Assembly (NCBI GenBank): GCA_002375765.1
Contig: DFMV01000013.1
Span: 8,003-72,002 of the forward strand
Direction of reading: 5' to 3'
From: Rhizobiales bacterium UBA3584
Lineage (GTDB): Bacteria > Pseudomonadota > Alphaproteobacteria > Rhizobiales > Devosiaceae
DNA length: 64,000 nucleotides
The first letter of the stretch is position 1, and every line of letters starts with the position of its first letter. Of the stretch, positions 9,117-17,418 are shown piece by piece. Below the pieces are notes generated by a model, which did not search any database, was not told the DNA's origin, and was given only the letters and a program-made list of their open reading frames with translations. The translations under genes and the position numbers were made by a program.

Positions 9117-10101
9117 GGAGCTTTCCCTGCATACTGTCGGTTTTCGGATTGCCAATCGGCCTCGTCTGGTAGGTCCCATCGCGGAACCCATCGACCTTGA
9201 GGATTTCCCGAACCACGCGGCCTTGCGGCGCGCGCTCAATGGAGACGATCAGATCGACCGCCTCCCCGATCACTTCGGGCATGGGTTGCGTGGACACTTC
9301 CGCGACAAGCAGCTCGAGACGGGTCAAAGCCGCGAGTGCTGAATTGGAGTGAACAGTCGTCACACCGCCCGGATGGCCGGTGTTCCAAGCCTTTAGGAGC
9401 GTCAGGGCCGCGCCGTCGCGAACCTCGCCCACGATGATGCGGTCCGGACGGAGCCGCATCGTCGATTTCAGCAAACGGGCCATATCAACCGTATCTGTGG
9501 TATGCAGGCTGACATGGTTTTGCGCTGAACACTGAATTTCGGCGGTGTCTTCGAGGATCACCAGCCGATGATCGGGCGTCACTTCGACCAGTTCGGCCAG
9601 GATGGCGTTGGTCAGCGTCGTCTTGCCGGTGCCAGTGCCGCCCGAGATCACGATGTTGAGCCGGTTGGCGATCGCGTCGCGAATAACCTCAACCTGCGCG
9701 GCTGTCATGATGCCGTCGGCAACGTAGCGGTCGAGCCGGATCAGCATCGAGGCGCGTTTGCGAATGTTGAAAACCGGGGCAGGCGCGGCCGGTGGCAGGA
9801 TACCCTCAAACCGATGGCCGTCCGGGGGAAGCTCCCCCGAGATTATCGGCCTGTCCTGCGTGGCCACCGTCTTGAGAGCGTGGGCCACCTTTCCGATCAC
9901 GCTTTCGGCGTCATGGGGCTCCATGCGCCCCGCATTTTCAATCCCGCTCCTGATCCGCTCGATGAAAAGGCTGCCATCGGGATTGAGCATCACTTCGACA
10001 ACGAGCGGGTCATCGAGAGCAGCCATGATCGTTGGTCCCAACGATGATCGGAGATTGTTCACCAACCTCCGTTTTGCTTCAGCGCCTCTGTCTGCGGCCA
10101 T
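9106..10101 (-). CDS. trbB: TrbB / VirB11-type ATPase
   Basis: 331 residues; hexameric secretion ATPase of the VirB11/PulE superfamily that powers the transfer channel at the inner membrane. Walker A is GGTGTGKT at about residues 154-161; the Asp box ([12 protein letters not shown]), Walker B-like [17 protein letters not shown] and the His-containing [16 protein letters not shown] follow in the family order. First gene of the trb operon, with an AT-rich promoter region upstream. Length is typical. Confidence 0.97.
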   Translation of the reverse strand: MAADRGAEAKRRLVNNLRSSLGPTIMAALDDPLVVEVMLNPDGSLFIERIRSGIENAGRMEPHDAESVIGKVAHALKTVATQDRPIISGELPPDGHRFEGILPPAAPAPVFNIRKRASMLIRLDRYVADGIMTAAQVEVIRDAIANRLNIVISGGTGTGKTTLTNAILAELVEVTPDHRLVILEDTAEIQCSAQNHVSLHTTDTVDMARLLKSTMRLRPDRIIVGEVRDGAALTLLKAWNTGHPGGVTTVHSNSALAALTRLELLVAEVSTQPMPEVIGEAVDLIVSIERAPQGRVVREILKVDGFRDGTYQTRPIGNPKTDSMQGKLHVA

Positions 10102-10144
10102 ACGCCCGGCCTTTCCCCGAAGTCATATGAGTTAATAATCAGAA

Positions 10145-10174
10145 ATCCTATTCAATTAAATAGTTTTAGGTCAA
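10145..10174 (-). promoter_or_regulatory. Putative sigma70 promoter of the trb operon
   Basis: Read on the minus strand, TTGACC (10174-10169) and TAGGAT (10150-10145) are separated by 18 bases in an unusually AT-rich patch 45-70 bases before trbB. A small inverted repeat CTATT/AATAG lies in the spacer and could bind a regulator. Assigned by sequence pattern only. Confidence 0.5.
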
Positions 10175-10235
10175 CCCCTGATTAGTCCTCTCGCATGAGC
10201 AACGGCCAGTTTGTCACAGAAAAGCCACGCAGCCT

Positions 10236-10604
10236 GTGCCCAGGGTGCTGTCTCGTGACCATCCATTGTATCGGAACGGTTTCAGGCTCATCGAAAAGCC
10301 TGCCGCCTGGAGTCGGACACGTGCGGAAGCGCCCCGCCCAACTCCGGACCGGATAGCTACGATCGATCAGCTTGAAGTTCTTATGGCGTTCGCCAAGCCT
10401 GAGCGGCCCGGCCTCACCCCTTTTCCACCACTCGTTTCCGACCAGGCCGGCCATCCCAAGGGCCGCGTCAATGGCGCTTTGCGGCATCTTATCGCAAAGG
10501 GAGTGATCGATGCTTCGATCCTCTGGGCGCGATGGCCGGACACCGGGTCCGAGAAGGAACGATTAACTATGGCGGATCAGCTAAAATGCCGTCGGGATGA
10601 GTGA
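10236..10604 (+). CDS. Small hypothetical protein, possible winged-helix
   Basis: Open frame of 122 residues from a GTG. The second half (IDQLEVLMAFAKP ... GRVNGALRHLIAKGVIDASI) looks like a real helix-rich, winged-helix-like protein with codon use like its neighbours; the first 40 residues are less convincing, and no strong ribosome site was seen. A 101-residue frame on the opposite strand (10182-10487) competes with it. No family recognised. It stands alone between the trb operon and the repC block. Confidence 0.4.
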   Translation: MPRVLSRDHPLYRNGFRLIEKPAAWSRTRAEAPRPTPDRIATIDQLEVLMAFAKPERPGLTPFPPLVSDQAGHPKGRVNGALRHLIAKGVIDASILWARWPDTGSEKERLTMADQLKCRRDE

Positions 10605-10827
10605 GTCGCAGCGACACTACTCAACGTGACCCTCTATCCCTTTGCCCGAGCGGAACATCTTGGGTACGCATCGGGGACTGTGCCAGAGCATCCTGAACAT
10701 TTGCGAGCTTTGAACCTCGGAAATGTGTGCCCAAAAAATTGGGGGTTGTGAATCGGCGCATCAACCGGCAAAAATAGTTGCTAGTTTTGACCAATTGGAG
10801 ATTCGCTGCTGACAGAAGCGTCAAAAA

Positions 10828-10906
10828 GATAAAGGCCCCGTAGCCGAAGCGACGGAGCCTATTCTCAAACCACCGGGCGCCAACCCGATAGCCACCTAAA
10901 TCATTG
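10828..10906 (-). ncRNA. Antisense (ct) RNA opposite the leader of the solitary repC
   Basis: On the minus strand there is a near-perfect promoter: TTGACA (10941-10936), 17 bases, TATTCT (10918-10913). About 50-75 bases downstream is an intrinsic terminator: stem GGCTCCGT/ACGGGGCC (10859-10852 with 10841-10834), a 10-base loop, then TTTATC. This predicts an RNA of about 80 bases complementary to the repC leader. repABC plasmids have such an RNA between repB and repC, which represses RepC synthesis and sets incompatibility. It is about 30 bases longer than the second copy at 23177-23224. Confidence 0.8.
10834..10859 (-). terminator. Intrinsic terminator of the repC antisense RNA
   Basis: Eight-pair stem GGCTCCGT/ACGGGGCC (one G.T pair) with loop CGCTTCGGCT, followed on the minus strand by TTTATCTTTTTG. 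In the same place relative to repC as the hairpin at 23183-23208. Confidence 0.8.
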
Positions 10907-10996
10907 GCTTCGAGAATAGGAATCTCCAGACAGATTGTCAATGCAAAAACGCCGCTTCGGCGAACGGGATCGCTATGTCCAATGAAAGGAGATCCC

Positions 10997-12364
10997 ATGC
11001 CGAGTCCAACAGGATTCCGGGCAATGACGCCTGGCATTCACAAAGCTCTCGAAACTGCCGATCTGTGGGGACCGCAGACAGCCGTTACCAAGAAGCGGGC
11101 CCATACTGCGTTTAATTCCTGCACCAAGTTCCTGGGCCTTCGCCCGCACCTGATCGAGCTGATGAACAAGCTTCTCAGCTTCTCCAAGGAGATCGATTGG
11201 GACGGAACTTCACGGCCGCTGGTGTGGCCCGACAATCAAAGATTGCTCGAGCAATGCGCCATCGGCTCGCTCTCCGCCCTAAAACGATCGTTGCGCGCTC
11301 TGGCCGAAGCCGGACTTATCGCGTTCAAGGATAGCCCCACCGGGCGACGAATTGGGCACCGGAACGGCCATGATGGCCGGATCGTGCTTGATCGCACCTA
11401 TGGAATCGACCTCTCCCCGCTTGGCCTCAAAACCCCCGAGCTGGAGGTGATTGTGTCGATGAACAAGGCCCAGCAACAGGAATGGCGCGACCTGTGCCAG
11501 CAATATACGCGGGATCGTCGCCGTCTCGTTTCCATCATCGAGGCCGGACGAGACGAAGGAATTCCCGGTCCCTGGGAAGACTGCGCCAACGAGCATGACA
11601 CCATCCACTCCCAACGCTCCGCGCTTCGCAACAGCGATGCTCTGTCAGTTCTGACTATGCTGCATGATAGGCTCTTGGCCGTGCTGGAGCGGGCGAGTGC
11701 CGCCTATGCTGAAGCCGCAAAAGGCTTCCCGACTACTCCTGTGCATAAGTCGAGCAATGACAGGGAACAAGAGGGTCAGAAAGCAGAGAAAATGGACCCC
11801 GTGGGGTCCACCAGTGAACCCCCCATACAGAATACAAACCCCAGAACCTTATATTATTCGTACAAAGAAAATCGGTGTTCGGCAAAAGCCGAACAACTCA
11901 ATTTACCAAACACTGGCTCCGCCAGTGAAGATGGCTCTAGAAATGAGCCTGAGCGCGCGGCAGCGCTTGAGCAAGACCCGCAAAGACTGGCGCGTCCGGT
12001 TGACGCCCGAACCCTGCTGACCTTGTGCCCCGACTTTGCCGATTTTGTGCTGCCCCCGAGGGGATGGAATGAAATCGTGCAAGCGAGCCAGACGGTGATC
12101 GGACCGATGATGAAGATTCCTGAATCCACTTGGCATTCGGCGTGCCGGCTGCTCGGCCGAGATAAGGCCGCAGCTGCCGTGGCGCTGATCTTCGAGAAAT
12201 ACAACGCCGGACTGATCGAAACCCCCGGCGCATATCTCAACGGCATGATCGACCGCGCCCAAGAAGGCAAGCTCGACCTGCCCAGTTCTCTTTTCCATTG
12301 GCGAAAGCCACGTAAATTTGCGGTAAAACGCGACGAAACTCATAGCGACCCTCAGCGAACCTAA
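10997..12364 (+). CDS. repC: Solitary RepC-type replication initiator
   Basis: 455 residues from ATG 10997, with AAAGGAG a few bases upstream; the earlier in-frame ATG at 10904 has no ribosome site and lies within the antisense RNA region. RepC hallmarks: LVWPDNQRLLEQCAIGSLSA and the helix-turn-helix region RSLRALAEAGLIAFKDSPTG, then YGIDLSPL, a central helical domain, and a C-terminal block with WHSACRLLGRDKAAAAVALI and TPGAYLNGMIDRAQEGKLDL. RepC initiates replication from an origin usually inside its own gene. There is no repA or repB beside it, unlike the full operon at 20921. The two RepC proteins share layout but little identity. Confidence 0.88.
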   Translation: MPSPTGFRAMTPGIHKALETADLWGPQTAVTKKRAHTAFNSCTKFLGLRPHLIELMNKLLSFSKEIDWDGTSRPLVWPDNQRLLEQCAIGSLSALKRSLRALAEAGLIAFKDSPTGRRIGHRNGHDGRIVLDRTYGIDLSPLGLKTPELEVIVSMNKAQQQEWRDLCQQYTRDRRRLVSIIEAGRDEGIPGPWEDCANEHDTIHSQRSALRNSDALSVLTMLHDRLLAVLERASAAYAEAAKGFPTTPVHKSSNDREQEGQKAEKMDPVGSTSEPPIQNTNPRTLYYSYKENRCSAKAEQLNLPNTGSASEDGSRNEPERAAALEQDPQRLARPVDARTLLTLCPDFADFVLPPRGWNEIVQASQTVIGPMMKIPESTWHSACRLLGRDKAAAAVALIFEKYNAGLIETPGAYLNGMIDRAQEGKLDLPSSLFHWRKPRKFAVKRDETHSDPQRT

Positions 12365-12376
12365 AGCGACCCGAAC

Positions 12377-12859
12377 ATGAAACTCTCACCGCGAACCGAT
12401 ACAGCGATCAAGCTCTGCCTCTATCTGGACGTCCATCGAAACCGGCTCATTCAGCGTGGCGAACTGGCCTATGCGATGGACCGAAACTACACAGAGGTCG
12501 GCTGGCTGCTCACCGATCTTGCCAAGACCAACATCGTTGAGGTCAAGCGCGGGCGGCACGGCGGTTTTAGGATGATGCGAAAGCTAAACGAAATAGGTGT
12601 GGCCGAGCTGATCGCGTTGGGCGAACAGGAGCAGGGCTGGGAGTTTACCGAATGCGATCGGCGCGCCGACTGCGATTGCATCATGACGGGTGCATGCTCG
12701 CTCAACGCCATGTTCCGCCAGCTTCAGGCTGCTTTCATGGAGTGGGCCGAGCGATGGACCTTGGCCGATCTGTCAAACCCTCAGATCATCGAAAATGCAG
12801 GCCGCAAGGCCAAGGAATGGGCCGAGGCAGAGACTGAGAAAGGACGAAAATATCATTGA
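12377..12859 (+). CDS. Rrf2-family regulator, NsrR-like cysteine spacing
   Basis: 160 residues. N-terminal winged helix-turn-helix of the Rrf2 family (DTAIKLCLYLDVHRN and KRGRHGGFRMMRK). Cys93, Cys99 and Cys107 keep the C-x5-C-x7-C spacing of NsrR-type iron-sulfur ligands, with an extra Cys101. NsrR and IscR relatives sense nitric oxide or cluster status. Compared with short Rrf2 proteins it has a tail of about 40 residues (WAERWTLADLSNPQII). It starts 12 bases after repC and its stop overlaps the next start, so all three genes may share a transcript. What it controls here is unknown. Confidence 0.85.
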   Translation: MKLSPRTDTAIKLCLYLDVHRNRLIQRGELAYAMDRNYTEVGWLLTDLAKTNIVEVKRGRHGGFRMMRKLNEIGVAELIALGEQEQGWEFTECDRRADCDCIMTGACSLNAMFRQLQAAFMEWAERWTLADLSNPQIIENAGRKAKEWAEAETEKGRKYH

Positions 12860-13359
12860 AATCAAAGAACTGGATAGCCTTCACGGCTAGCTTGACGATT
12901 GGGCTCGCCACCATCGAGGCGCAGGCCCAGGCATTGTCCGGCTACATTTCGGTGCGCAACGGCATCACCTTCCGGATGGCCGATAGCACGCTCGACTACA
13001 GGCTTTTCGGGATCGGCGGCTGCGAAGTTAACCAGATCGCACACTTGAACGGTCTTGCCTGGCCGTGCGGGGCCGTCGCCACCGGCTGGCTTACCCAGCT
13101 CACGCTAGGTTATGAGATAGAGTGTCTGAATGAGGGACGAGCCGAAGACGCATATGCTACAGTTTTGGTGCGCTGCTTCTTGCCCAGTGGTGAAGACATT
13201 GCAAGTTTAGCTCTCAAAGAAGGAATGGCATGGGTCCTATATCATGAAGGTGAACCTGTCGTTTCCGAGTATCTTTTAACGCAGGAGCAAGCACGTAAGG
13301 AGCGTCGAGGAATTTGGTCCTCAAACTTTATGCTTGGTAATCAACTATATCGTCCCTGA
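12856..13359 (+). CDS. Exported thermonuclease-like protein, probably degenerate
   Basis: 167 residues; TTG start overlapping the upstream stop (TTGA). Signal peptide ending near AQAQA. The mature part resembles the staphylococcal-nuclease fold (GYISVRNGITFRMADS, YRLFGIGGCEVNQ, ATVLVRCFLPSGEDIASLAL, KEGMAWVLY, QEQARKERRGIWSSNF), but the usual VIDGDT calcium-binding motif reads VRNGIT, so catalysis is doubtful. Coupled to the Rrf2 regulator and repC. Comparable small secreted nuclease homologues are common on rhizobial plasmids; the role is not established. Confidence 0.75.
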   Translation: MKSKNWIAFTASLTIGLATIEAQAQALSGYISVRNGITFRMADSTLDYRLFGIGGCEVNQIAHLNGLAWPCGAVATGWLTQLTLGYEIECLNEGRAEDAYATVLVRCFLPSGEDIASLALKEGMAWVLYHEGEPVVSEYLLTQEQARKERRGIWSSNFMLGNQLYRP

Positions 13360-13601
13360 CCTGGAAATTGGAATATCATAACTGGAATTGTCATCTTTTT
13401 CGTGTTTGAAGAATATGGGCCACGCCGGGCAGAAGCCCGACCGGGCTAACCCCGCCCTTTCCAGGGCTTACCAAGCCACCTATCCTTGCCTCGCGGGGCA
13501 TATCTAAGGCCGGCAACGTCTCAAAGAGCCGCTGCCAGCTCAAGAATGCCATCCTTGGGCGGCGGGGCATCTTGGCCATTCGGGGGTTATCCCTCGTGGG
13601 A

Positions 13602-13625
13602 TGATCGAAGCCGGTTCACTTCGAT
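13602..13625. promoter_or_regulatory. Inverted repeat before the duplicated-domain gene
   Basis: GATCGAAG (13602-13609) and CTTCGATC (13618-13625) form a perfect 8-base inverted repeat with an 8-base spacer, 22 bases before the ATG at 13647. An operator for the downstream helix-turn-helix-like protein, or a short mRNA hairpin, is inferred. The rest of 13360-13600 holds GC-rich short hairpins and no convincing gene. Confidence 0.45.
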
Positions 13626-13646
13626 CGATCATAGTCCGGAGGATCG

Positions 13647-14513
13647 ATGCTAGAACTCGAAGAAATCTCGGTTTCCCAAGTCCCTGCATTCTACCAACAT
13701 GCCTACGACCGCATTCTTTATCAGCGCTATGAAGGCGTGACGCCGGCCCGTTCATTGACCGCGATCGGTCTCTACAATGTCATCACCTGTATGCTGGCAC
13801 AGCATGATGAGGTTTCTATCGCGAGCATCGGCCGCGAGATCGGTATGACCTATGCCGGATTGCTCAAAACGGCCCGCTATCTCGAATGCGTCGGCCTTAT
13901 CGAGATATCCCGCCTGACTGTGGCATCACCCTTCATCGAGGCCAAAAAGCGGGCTATTCGCCAGCTTTCAGGGCAAAAGCATGTTTCTGATTGCCCCGGT
14001 TTTGAAGAAATCGAGCGGTGTTCTGTCAAAGATGTCCCTGCCCTTTGGTGTATTGCTTACAATCTGATCCTGAAAAGGCGCGGACCTGGTGACACGGCCG
14101 TCAAATCCCTAAAATGTATCGGCCTTCTCAACGTCATCGCCAGGATGGCGGCTTGCAATGCAACCGTCACTAAAACACTACTGGCGGAACGGTTGGACCT
14201 GGCCGCGCACAGCCTCACGCCCTACCTCGACTATCTTGTGGCGGTTGGGCTTATCCGAATGCGCGAGCAACGCGCCAGGGCGAGCAATTCACGAGAATAC
14301 CGGATCGAGATGCCCCGGCCGGTGATCGAACACGCCCTCAACTCCCTTCGCCAGCTCGAACGAGAGCTGAAGCGGCGGGGATGGGTTGATGCGTTACGGC
14401 TCAGGGAGATGGCGCGGGCGCACCGCAAGCGTCTTCTTGAAGCACGCAATGAGCCCTTTGTGCCGATTAGCGCGATCCGGATGGAGAAACGTCGCGAAGA
14501 TCCTCGGACTTGA
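13647..14513 (+). CDS. Protein of two repeated winged-helix-like domains
   Basis: 288 residues from ATG 13647, with GGAGG a few bases upstream. The two halves are duplicates: residues about 9-88 (VSQVPAFYQHAYDRIL, SLTAIGLYNVITCMLAQ, LLKTARYLECVGLIEI) align with about 130-208 (VKDVPALWCIAYNLIL, SLKCIGLLNVIARMAAC, LTPYLDYLVAVGLIRM). Each half looks like a winged helix-turn-helix with a recognition helix and wing. A basic C-terminal tail (REMARAHRKRLLEAR) follows. No named family recognised; a DNA-binding regulator is the most reasonable reading. Confidence 0.75.
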   Translation: MLELEEISVSQVPAFYQHAYDRILYQRYEGVTPARSLTAIGLYNVITCMLAQHDEVSIASIGREIGMTYAGLLKTARYLECVGLIEISRLTVASPFIEAKKRAIRQLSGQKHVSDCPGFEEIERCSVKDVPALWCIAYNLILKRRGPGDTAVKSLKCIGLLNVIARMAACNATVTKTLLAERLDLAAHSLTPYLDYLVAVGLIRMREQRARASNSREYRIEMPRPVIEHALNSLRQLERELKRRGWVDALRLREMARAHRKRLLEARNEPFVPISAIRMEKRREDPRT

Positions 14514-14639
14514 TTGATTCCGCCATGGGCGGCAACGGCCATGGCCGTCCGCATGGAACATGAGCATCATCATGGATGCCGTTGGTCTACGATAAGGCAC
14601 AGGAATGGTGCCCGCCTTCGGCGGCCGCTTGGGTTTGTC

Positions 14640-14921
14640 TAGCGGGGAAAGCGGGCGCTGCCCCCTCTCCCCAGCAAGCGAATACACGGCATCCCCCATC
14701 CTTCCCTCACTCTCGTTCGGTGCAGGACGACCCGGCGCGGATTTGCTGATCGCAGATCCGTGCCGGGTCGCGCTGCGCGTGGGTGGTCCCCCCTGCCCTG
14801 TTTTCGCTTGCCCCCCTCTCCCCCGGTCTCGCCGGCGACGCCTCGGGAGCAGGAGCGGGGCTCCTGCCCCTTCGGGCAGGAAAGCCGCTTCGCGGGAAAC
14901 GGGAAAAACAGGAGAGAACCC
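14640..14921 (+). repeat. Structured leader, copy 1, upstream of the parB-like gene
   Basis: About 280 bases without a gene, clearly related to 18637-18915. Shared blocks include GGCATCCCCCATCCTTCC, TTCGGTGCAGGACG, GGTCCCCCCTGCCCT and GCCGCTTCGCGGGAA. A 15-pair hairpin (14728-14742 with 14756-14770, one G.U pair) begins CGACCCGGC. In the other copy the stem is still paired but with different bases. Near the 3' end, GCAGGAGC/GCTCCTGC and CCTGCCC/GGGCAGG share bases and cannot form together. The leader runs up to the ribosome site (CAGGAG). The 126 bases before it (14514-14639) show nothing recognisable. Confidence 0.75.
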
Positions 14922-16814
14922 ATGACCGAGACCAAGATGATCCCCCTCAACAAGCTCGATGCCGACCCCAAGAACGTGCGCAAGACCTATCGTGCCGAAA
15001 GTGTGGCAGAGCTTGCCGCCTCCATTCTGGCCAACGGCCTTTTGCAAAATCTGGTGGTGCGCCCCGGCGACAAAAAGGGTCGCTTCTTTGTAACGGCTGG
15101 CGGGCGGCGTCTCGCAGCCTTCCAACATCTGGCCGAAAAGGGCCAGCTCGAGAAAGGCCTTCTGATCGAATGCAAGCAGCACGAGGCAGAGGCAGCTACC
15201 GAAATCAGCCTCACCGAAAACGTCATGCGCGAGGCCATGCACCGCGCCGACGAGTTCGAGGCGTTTCTTGCCTTGGCCGAGGCCGGAAAAACCCCCAAGC
15301 AGATCGCGGACCGGTTCGGAACCACCGAATTGATCGTCAACCGCCGCTTGGCCCTCGCCCGCGTGGCCCCATCCCTCTTTGCGCTCTATCGCCACGATGA
15401 AATGAGTTTCGAGCAGCTTGCCGCCTTCACCATTTCCGACGATCATGCACGGCAGGTTGAGGTTTGGGAGAACCTGCCCTCCTACAATCGCCAACCCCAC
15501 TACATCAAAAATATGCTGACGCGCGAGGAAGTGCCCGCCAGCGATAAGCGCGTCGATTTCATCGGCGGACTGGATGCTTACGAAGCGGGCGGCGGCACCG
15601 TGCGCCGTGATCTCTTTGATGGCGATAAGGGCGGCTATGCCACCGATTCCGGTCTTTTGGACCGATTGGTCATGACAAAGCTGGAAGAACTGGCCGCGCC
15701 GATCCGCGCCGAAGGCTGGAAATGGGTTGAAGTTCACACCGAGCGCCCCGACGATATTTTCCGCCTTGGCCGCGTCTATCCCGAACGGCAGGAGTTGAGC
15801 GAAGCCGATCAGGCCCGCCTTGACCAGCTTTCCGAGGACTATGACAGTCTTGCCGAACTGATCGAAGCAGGAGCCGCCGACGAGGATGCGGAATCCAAGC
15901 TCGAAAAAATCGAAGCCGAAATGGACACCCTACAGAATGCGCAGGAAGCGTTCACAGCCGAGGACATCGCCAAGGCCGGGGCCTACGTCTATCTCGACTG
16001 GTACGGCAAGCTTGAGGTTGCGCGCGGTATGGTGCGCGATGCCGACGAGGCCGAGCCGGAGCAAACAGAGGACGCCCAAGGCGAGGACAACAGCGAGGAA
16101 AAAGGCCCCGCCCCGGTTGTCTTGAAGCATTCGGCAACACTGGTCGAGGACCTGACAGCCCAAAAAACAGCCGCCTTGCGGGTGGAACTGGCCAACAATC
16201 CCGATATTGCGCTTGCCGCCGTGGTTCATGCCCTGCTGCTGGACTGCGCCTATAGCTACGCGGGCGAGCTTTCCGGGCTACAGATCAAGCTCACCTATGA
16301 GCGGCACGAGGGGCCGATGAAAAAGCCCGAGGATTGCAAACCTGCCCTCGCCTTTGCCGACATGCAGGAAAATTGGGGCCACCACATTCCCGGCAACCCG
16401 GCTGATCTTTGGGAATGGTGCCTCGACAAGACCCGCGACGAACTGCTTTCGCTGCTGGCATACGCTGCTGCTCATAGCCTCAATGCGATGGAGCCGAAAT
16501 TCAACGCGCGGCAGAAGGGCGTTACCCATGCGGGCGAAGTCGGCAAGGCGCTCAACGTGGATATGGGCAACTGGTACGAGACGACCGGCGATAACTATTT
16601 CTCGCACCTGAACCGCACGTCCATCCAAGCGGCTGTTGCCGAGGTGCGCGGCGCTGACTTCGCAGATGGCGTCGCCGCCATGAAGAAGGCCGAGGCGGTC
16701 GAATATGCCCACAAGGCGGTTAAGGGGAGCGGATGGCTTCCCGAGCCGATCCGCATCCCGCAGGACGAGGCCGATACCGCCGAGGTTCATGAGTTCCTCC
16801 AGGCGGCTGAATAA
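14922..16814 (+). CDS. Large plasmid ParB/RepB/Spo0J-family protein
   Basis: 630 residues from ATG 14922 with CAGGAG upstream. The N-terminal ParB CTPase-type domain has the family motifs LDADPKNVRK, LAASILANGLLQNLVV, TAGGRRLAAF and ISLTENVMREAMH (about residues 9-105), followed by a KorB/ParB-like helix-turn-helix (KTPKQIADRFGTTELIVNRR). A long acidic middle (about 310-395) and a C-terminal domain not seen in canonical ParB follow. Such large ParB-like proteins are common on alphaproteobacterial conjugative plasmids without a partner ParA, and there is none here. A role in segregation or gene control is inferred. Confidence 0.85.
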   Translation: MTETKMIPLNKLDADPKNVRKTYRAESVAELAASILANGLLQNLVVRPGDKKGRFFVTAGGRRLAAFQHLAEKGQLEKGLLIECKQHEAEAATEISLTENVMREAMHRADEFEAFLALAEAGKTPKQIADRFGTTELIVNRRLALARVAPSLFALYRHDEMSFEQLAAFTISDDHARQVEVWENLPSYNRQPHYIKNMLTREEVPASDKRVDFIGGLDAYEAGGGTVRRDLFDGDKGGYATDSGLLDRLVMTKLEELAAPIRAEGWKWVEVHTERPDDIFRLGRVYPERQELSEADQARLDQLSEDYDSLAELIEAGAADEDAESKLEKIEAEMDTLQNAQEAFTAEDIAKAGAYVYLDWYGKLEVARGMVRDADEAEPEQTEDAQGEDNSEEKGPAPVVLKHSATLVEDLTAQKTAALRVELANNPDIALAAVVHALLLDCAYSYAGELSGLQIKLTYERHEGPMKKPEDCKPALAFADMQENWGHHIPGNPADLWEWCLDKTRDELLSLLAYAAAHSLNAMEPKFNARQKGVTHAGEVGKALNVDMGNWYETTGDNYFSHLNRTSIQAAVAEVRGADFADGVAAMKKAEAVEYAHKAVKGSGWLPEPIRIPQDEADTAEVHEFLQAAE

Positions 16815-16827
16815 TTCCGCTGCCGTC

Positions 16828-16862
16828 GCCGGTTGCGCCATTCTCTCCCCGGCGCGACCGGC
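16828..16862 (+). repeat. 12-pair hairpin between the parB-like gene and the next gene
   Basis: GCCGGTTGCGCC (16828-16839) pairs with GGCGCGACCGGC (16851-16862), one G.U, loop ATTCTCTCCCC. No run of T follows, so this is not a standard terminator; it ends 30 bases before the next ATG. Confidence 0.7.
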
Positions 16863-16891
16863 TTCCCCCTTTCATCGAGGACACAGACACC

Positions 16892-17288
16892 ATGACAAGC
16901 CCCTTACCCATGATGAACATGCCGCAGTTGCGCCTACGCCCTCAAACATGGCCAGAATTGGAAAGATCAGTTTTGGGCCGACTGGATGAACGCACGCACC
17001 CAAGGCACCCTGCAACGGCTGCGCAACACCCATGGCCCGGAATGGCTGGAAGCCTATTCTTTGGCCGATTGGCCTAAGTCCCTGTTCGCGCCCGCTGCGC
17101 GGCTGAATCAGGAACTCCGCTCCGACCTGTCAGCCGAGGCTTGCCGGTTGCTCATCACCGCATATGCCGAGAACCCCGAGCAGGTCGATTGGAGCGACGT
17201 ACAAGCCGCTCTGGATATGGCCCTCAAGGCGTTCGACCTACCTGCCGACTATCCACAGATCGCATTCGAGGCCAGTCAAGCAGTTTGA
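16892..17288 (+). pseudogene. Small hypothetical protein, interrupted by a frameshift
   Basis: ATG 16892 (GAGG upstream) opens MTSPLPMMNMPQL, but the protein-like sequence then continues in the +1 frame as AYALKHGQNWKDQFWADWMN and on to EASQAV, stopping at 17288. Reading one base less at 16930-16931 joins them into about 131 residues. Translation from the internal ATG 16986 (100 residues) is the alternative. Whether this is a true frameshift or a sequence error cannot be told here. The product is soluble and helical; no family recognised. Confidence 0.55.
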
Positions 17289-17314
17289 GGGGAGCCCACG
17301 CCCCTCCCCTCAAA
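17284..17314 (+). repeat. GC-rich hairpin, TTTGAGGGGAG stem
   Basis: TTTGAGGGGAG (17284-17294) pairs perfectly with CTCCCCTCAAA (17304-17314), loop of 9. It overlaps the stop codon of the previous gene. A hairpin with the same core is at 20316-20344 and one with the same outer stem at 19995-20082. Confidence 0.7.
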
Positions 17315-17370
17315 TTCCCCTCCCCTCCCGCCTCGTCGGCTTTTGCTGGCGGGGCGGCTTTCGGTTGCAA

Positions 17371-17412
17371 GGATATGAAATCGAGCATATATTAATATCC
17401 CTAAAAGGATAT
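17371..17412. promoter_or_regulatory. Promoter/operator region of vapBC
   Basis: GGATAT (17371), ATATCC (17395) and GGATAT (17407) form inverted and direct repeats in an AT-rich patch just before vapB. VapBC complexes usually repress their own operon through short inverted repeats; this fits, though binding is inferred. Confidence 0.5.
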
Positions 17413-17418
17413 AAAGCC

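Noticed and set aside
10027..10045. GTTGGTCCCAAC palindrome as a third parS
   Set aside because: Does not fit the spacing of GTTNNCNNNNGNNAAC and is inside trbB coding sequence.
14394..15737. 447-residue minus-strand frame opposite the parB-like gene
   Set aside because: Shadow of strongly coding plus-strand genes; it also crosses the structured leader.
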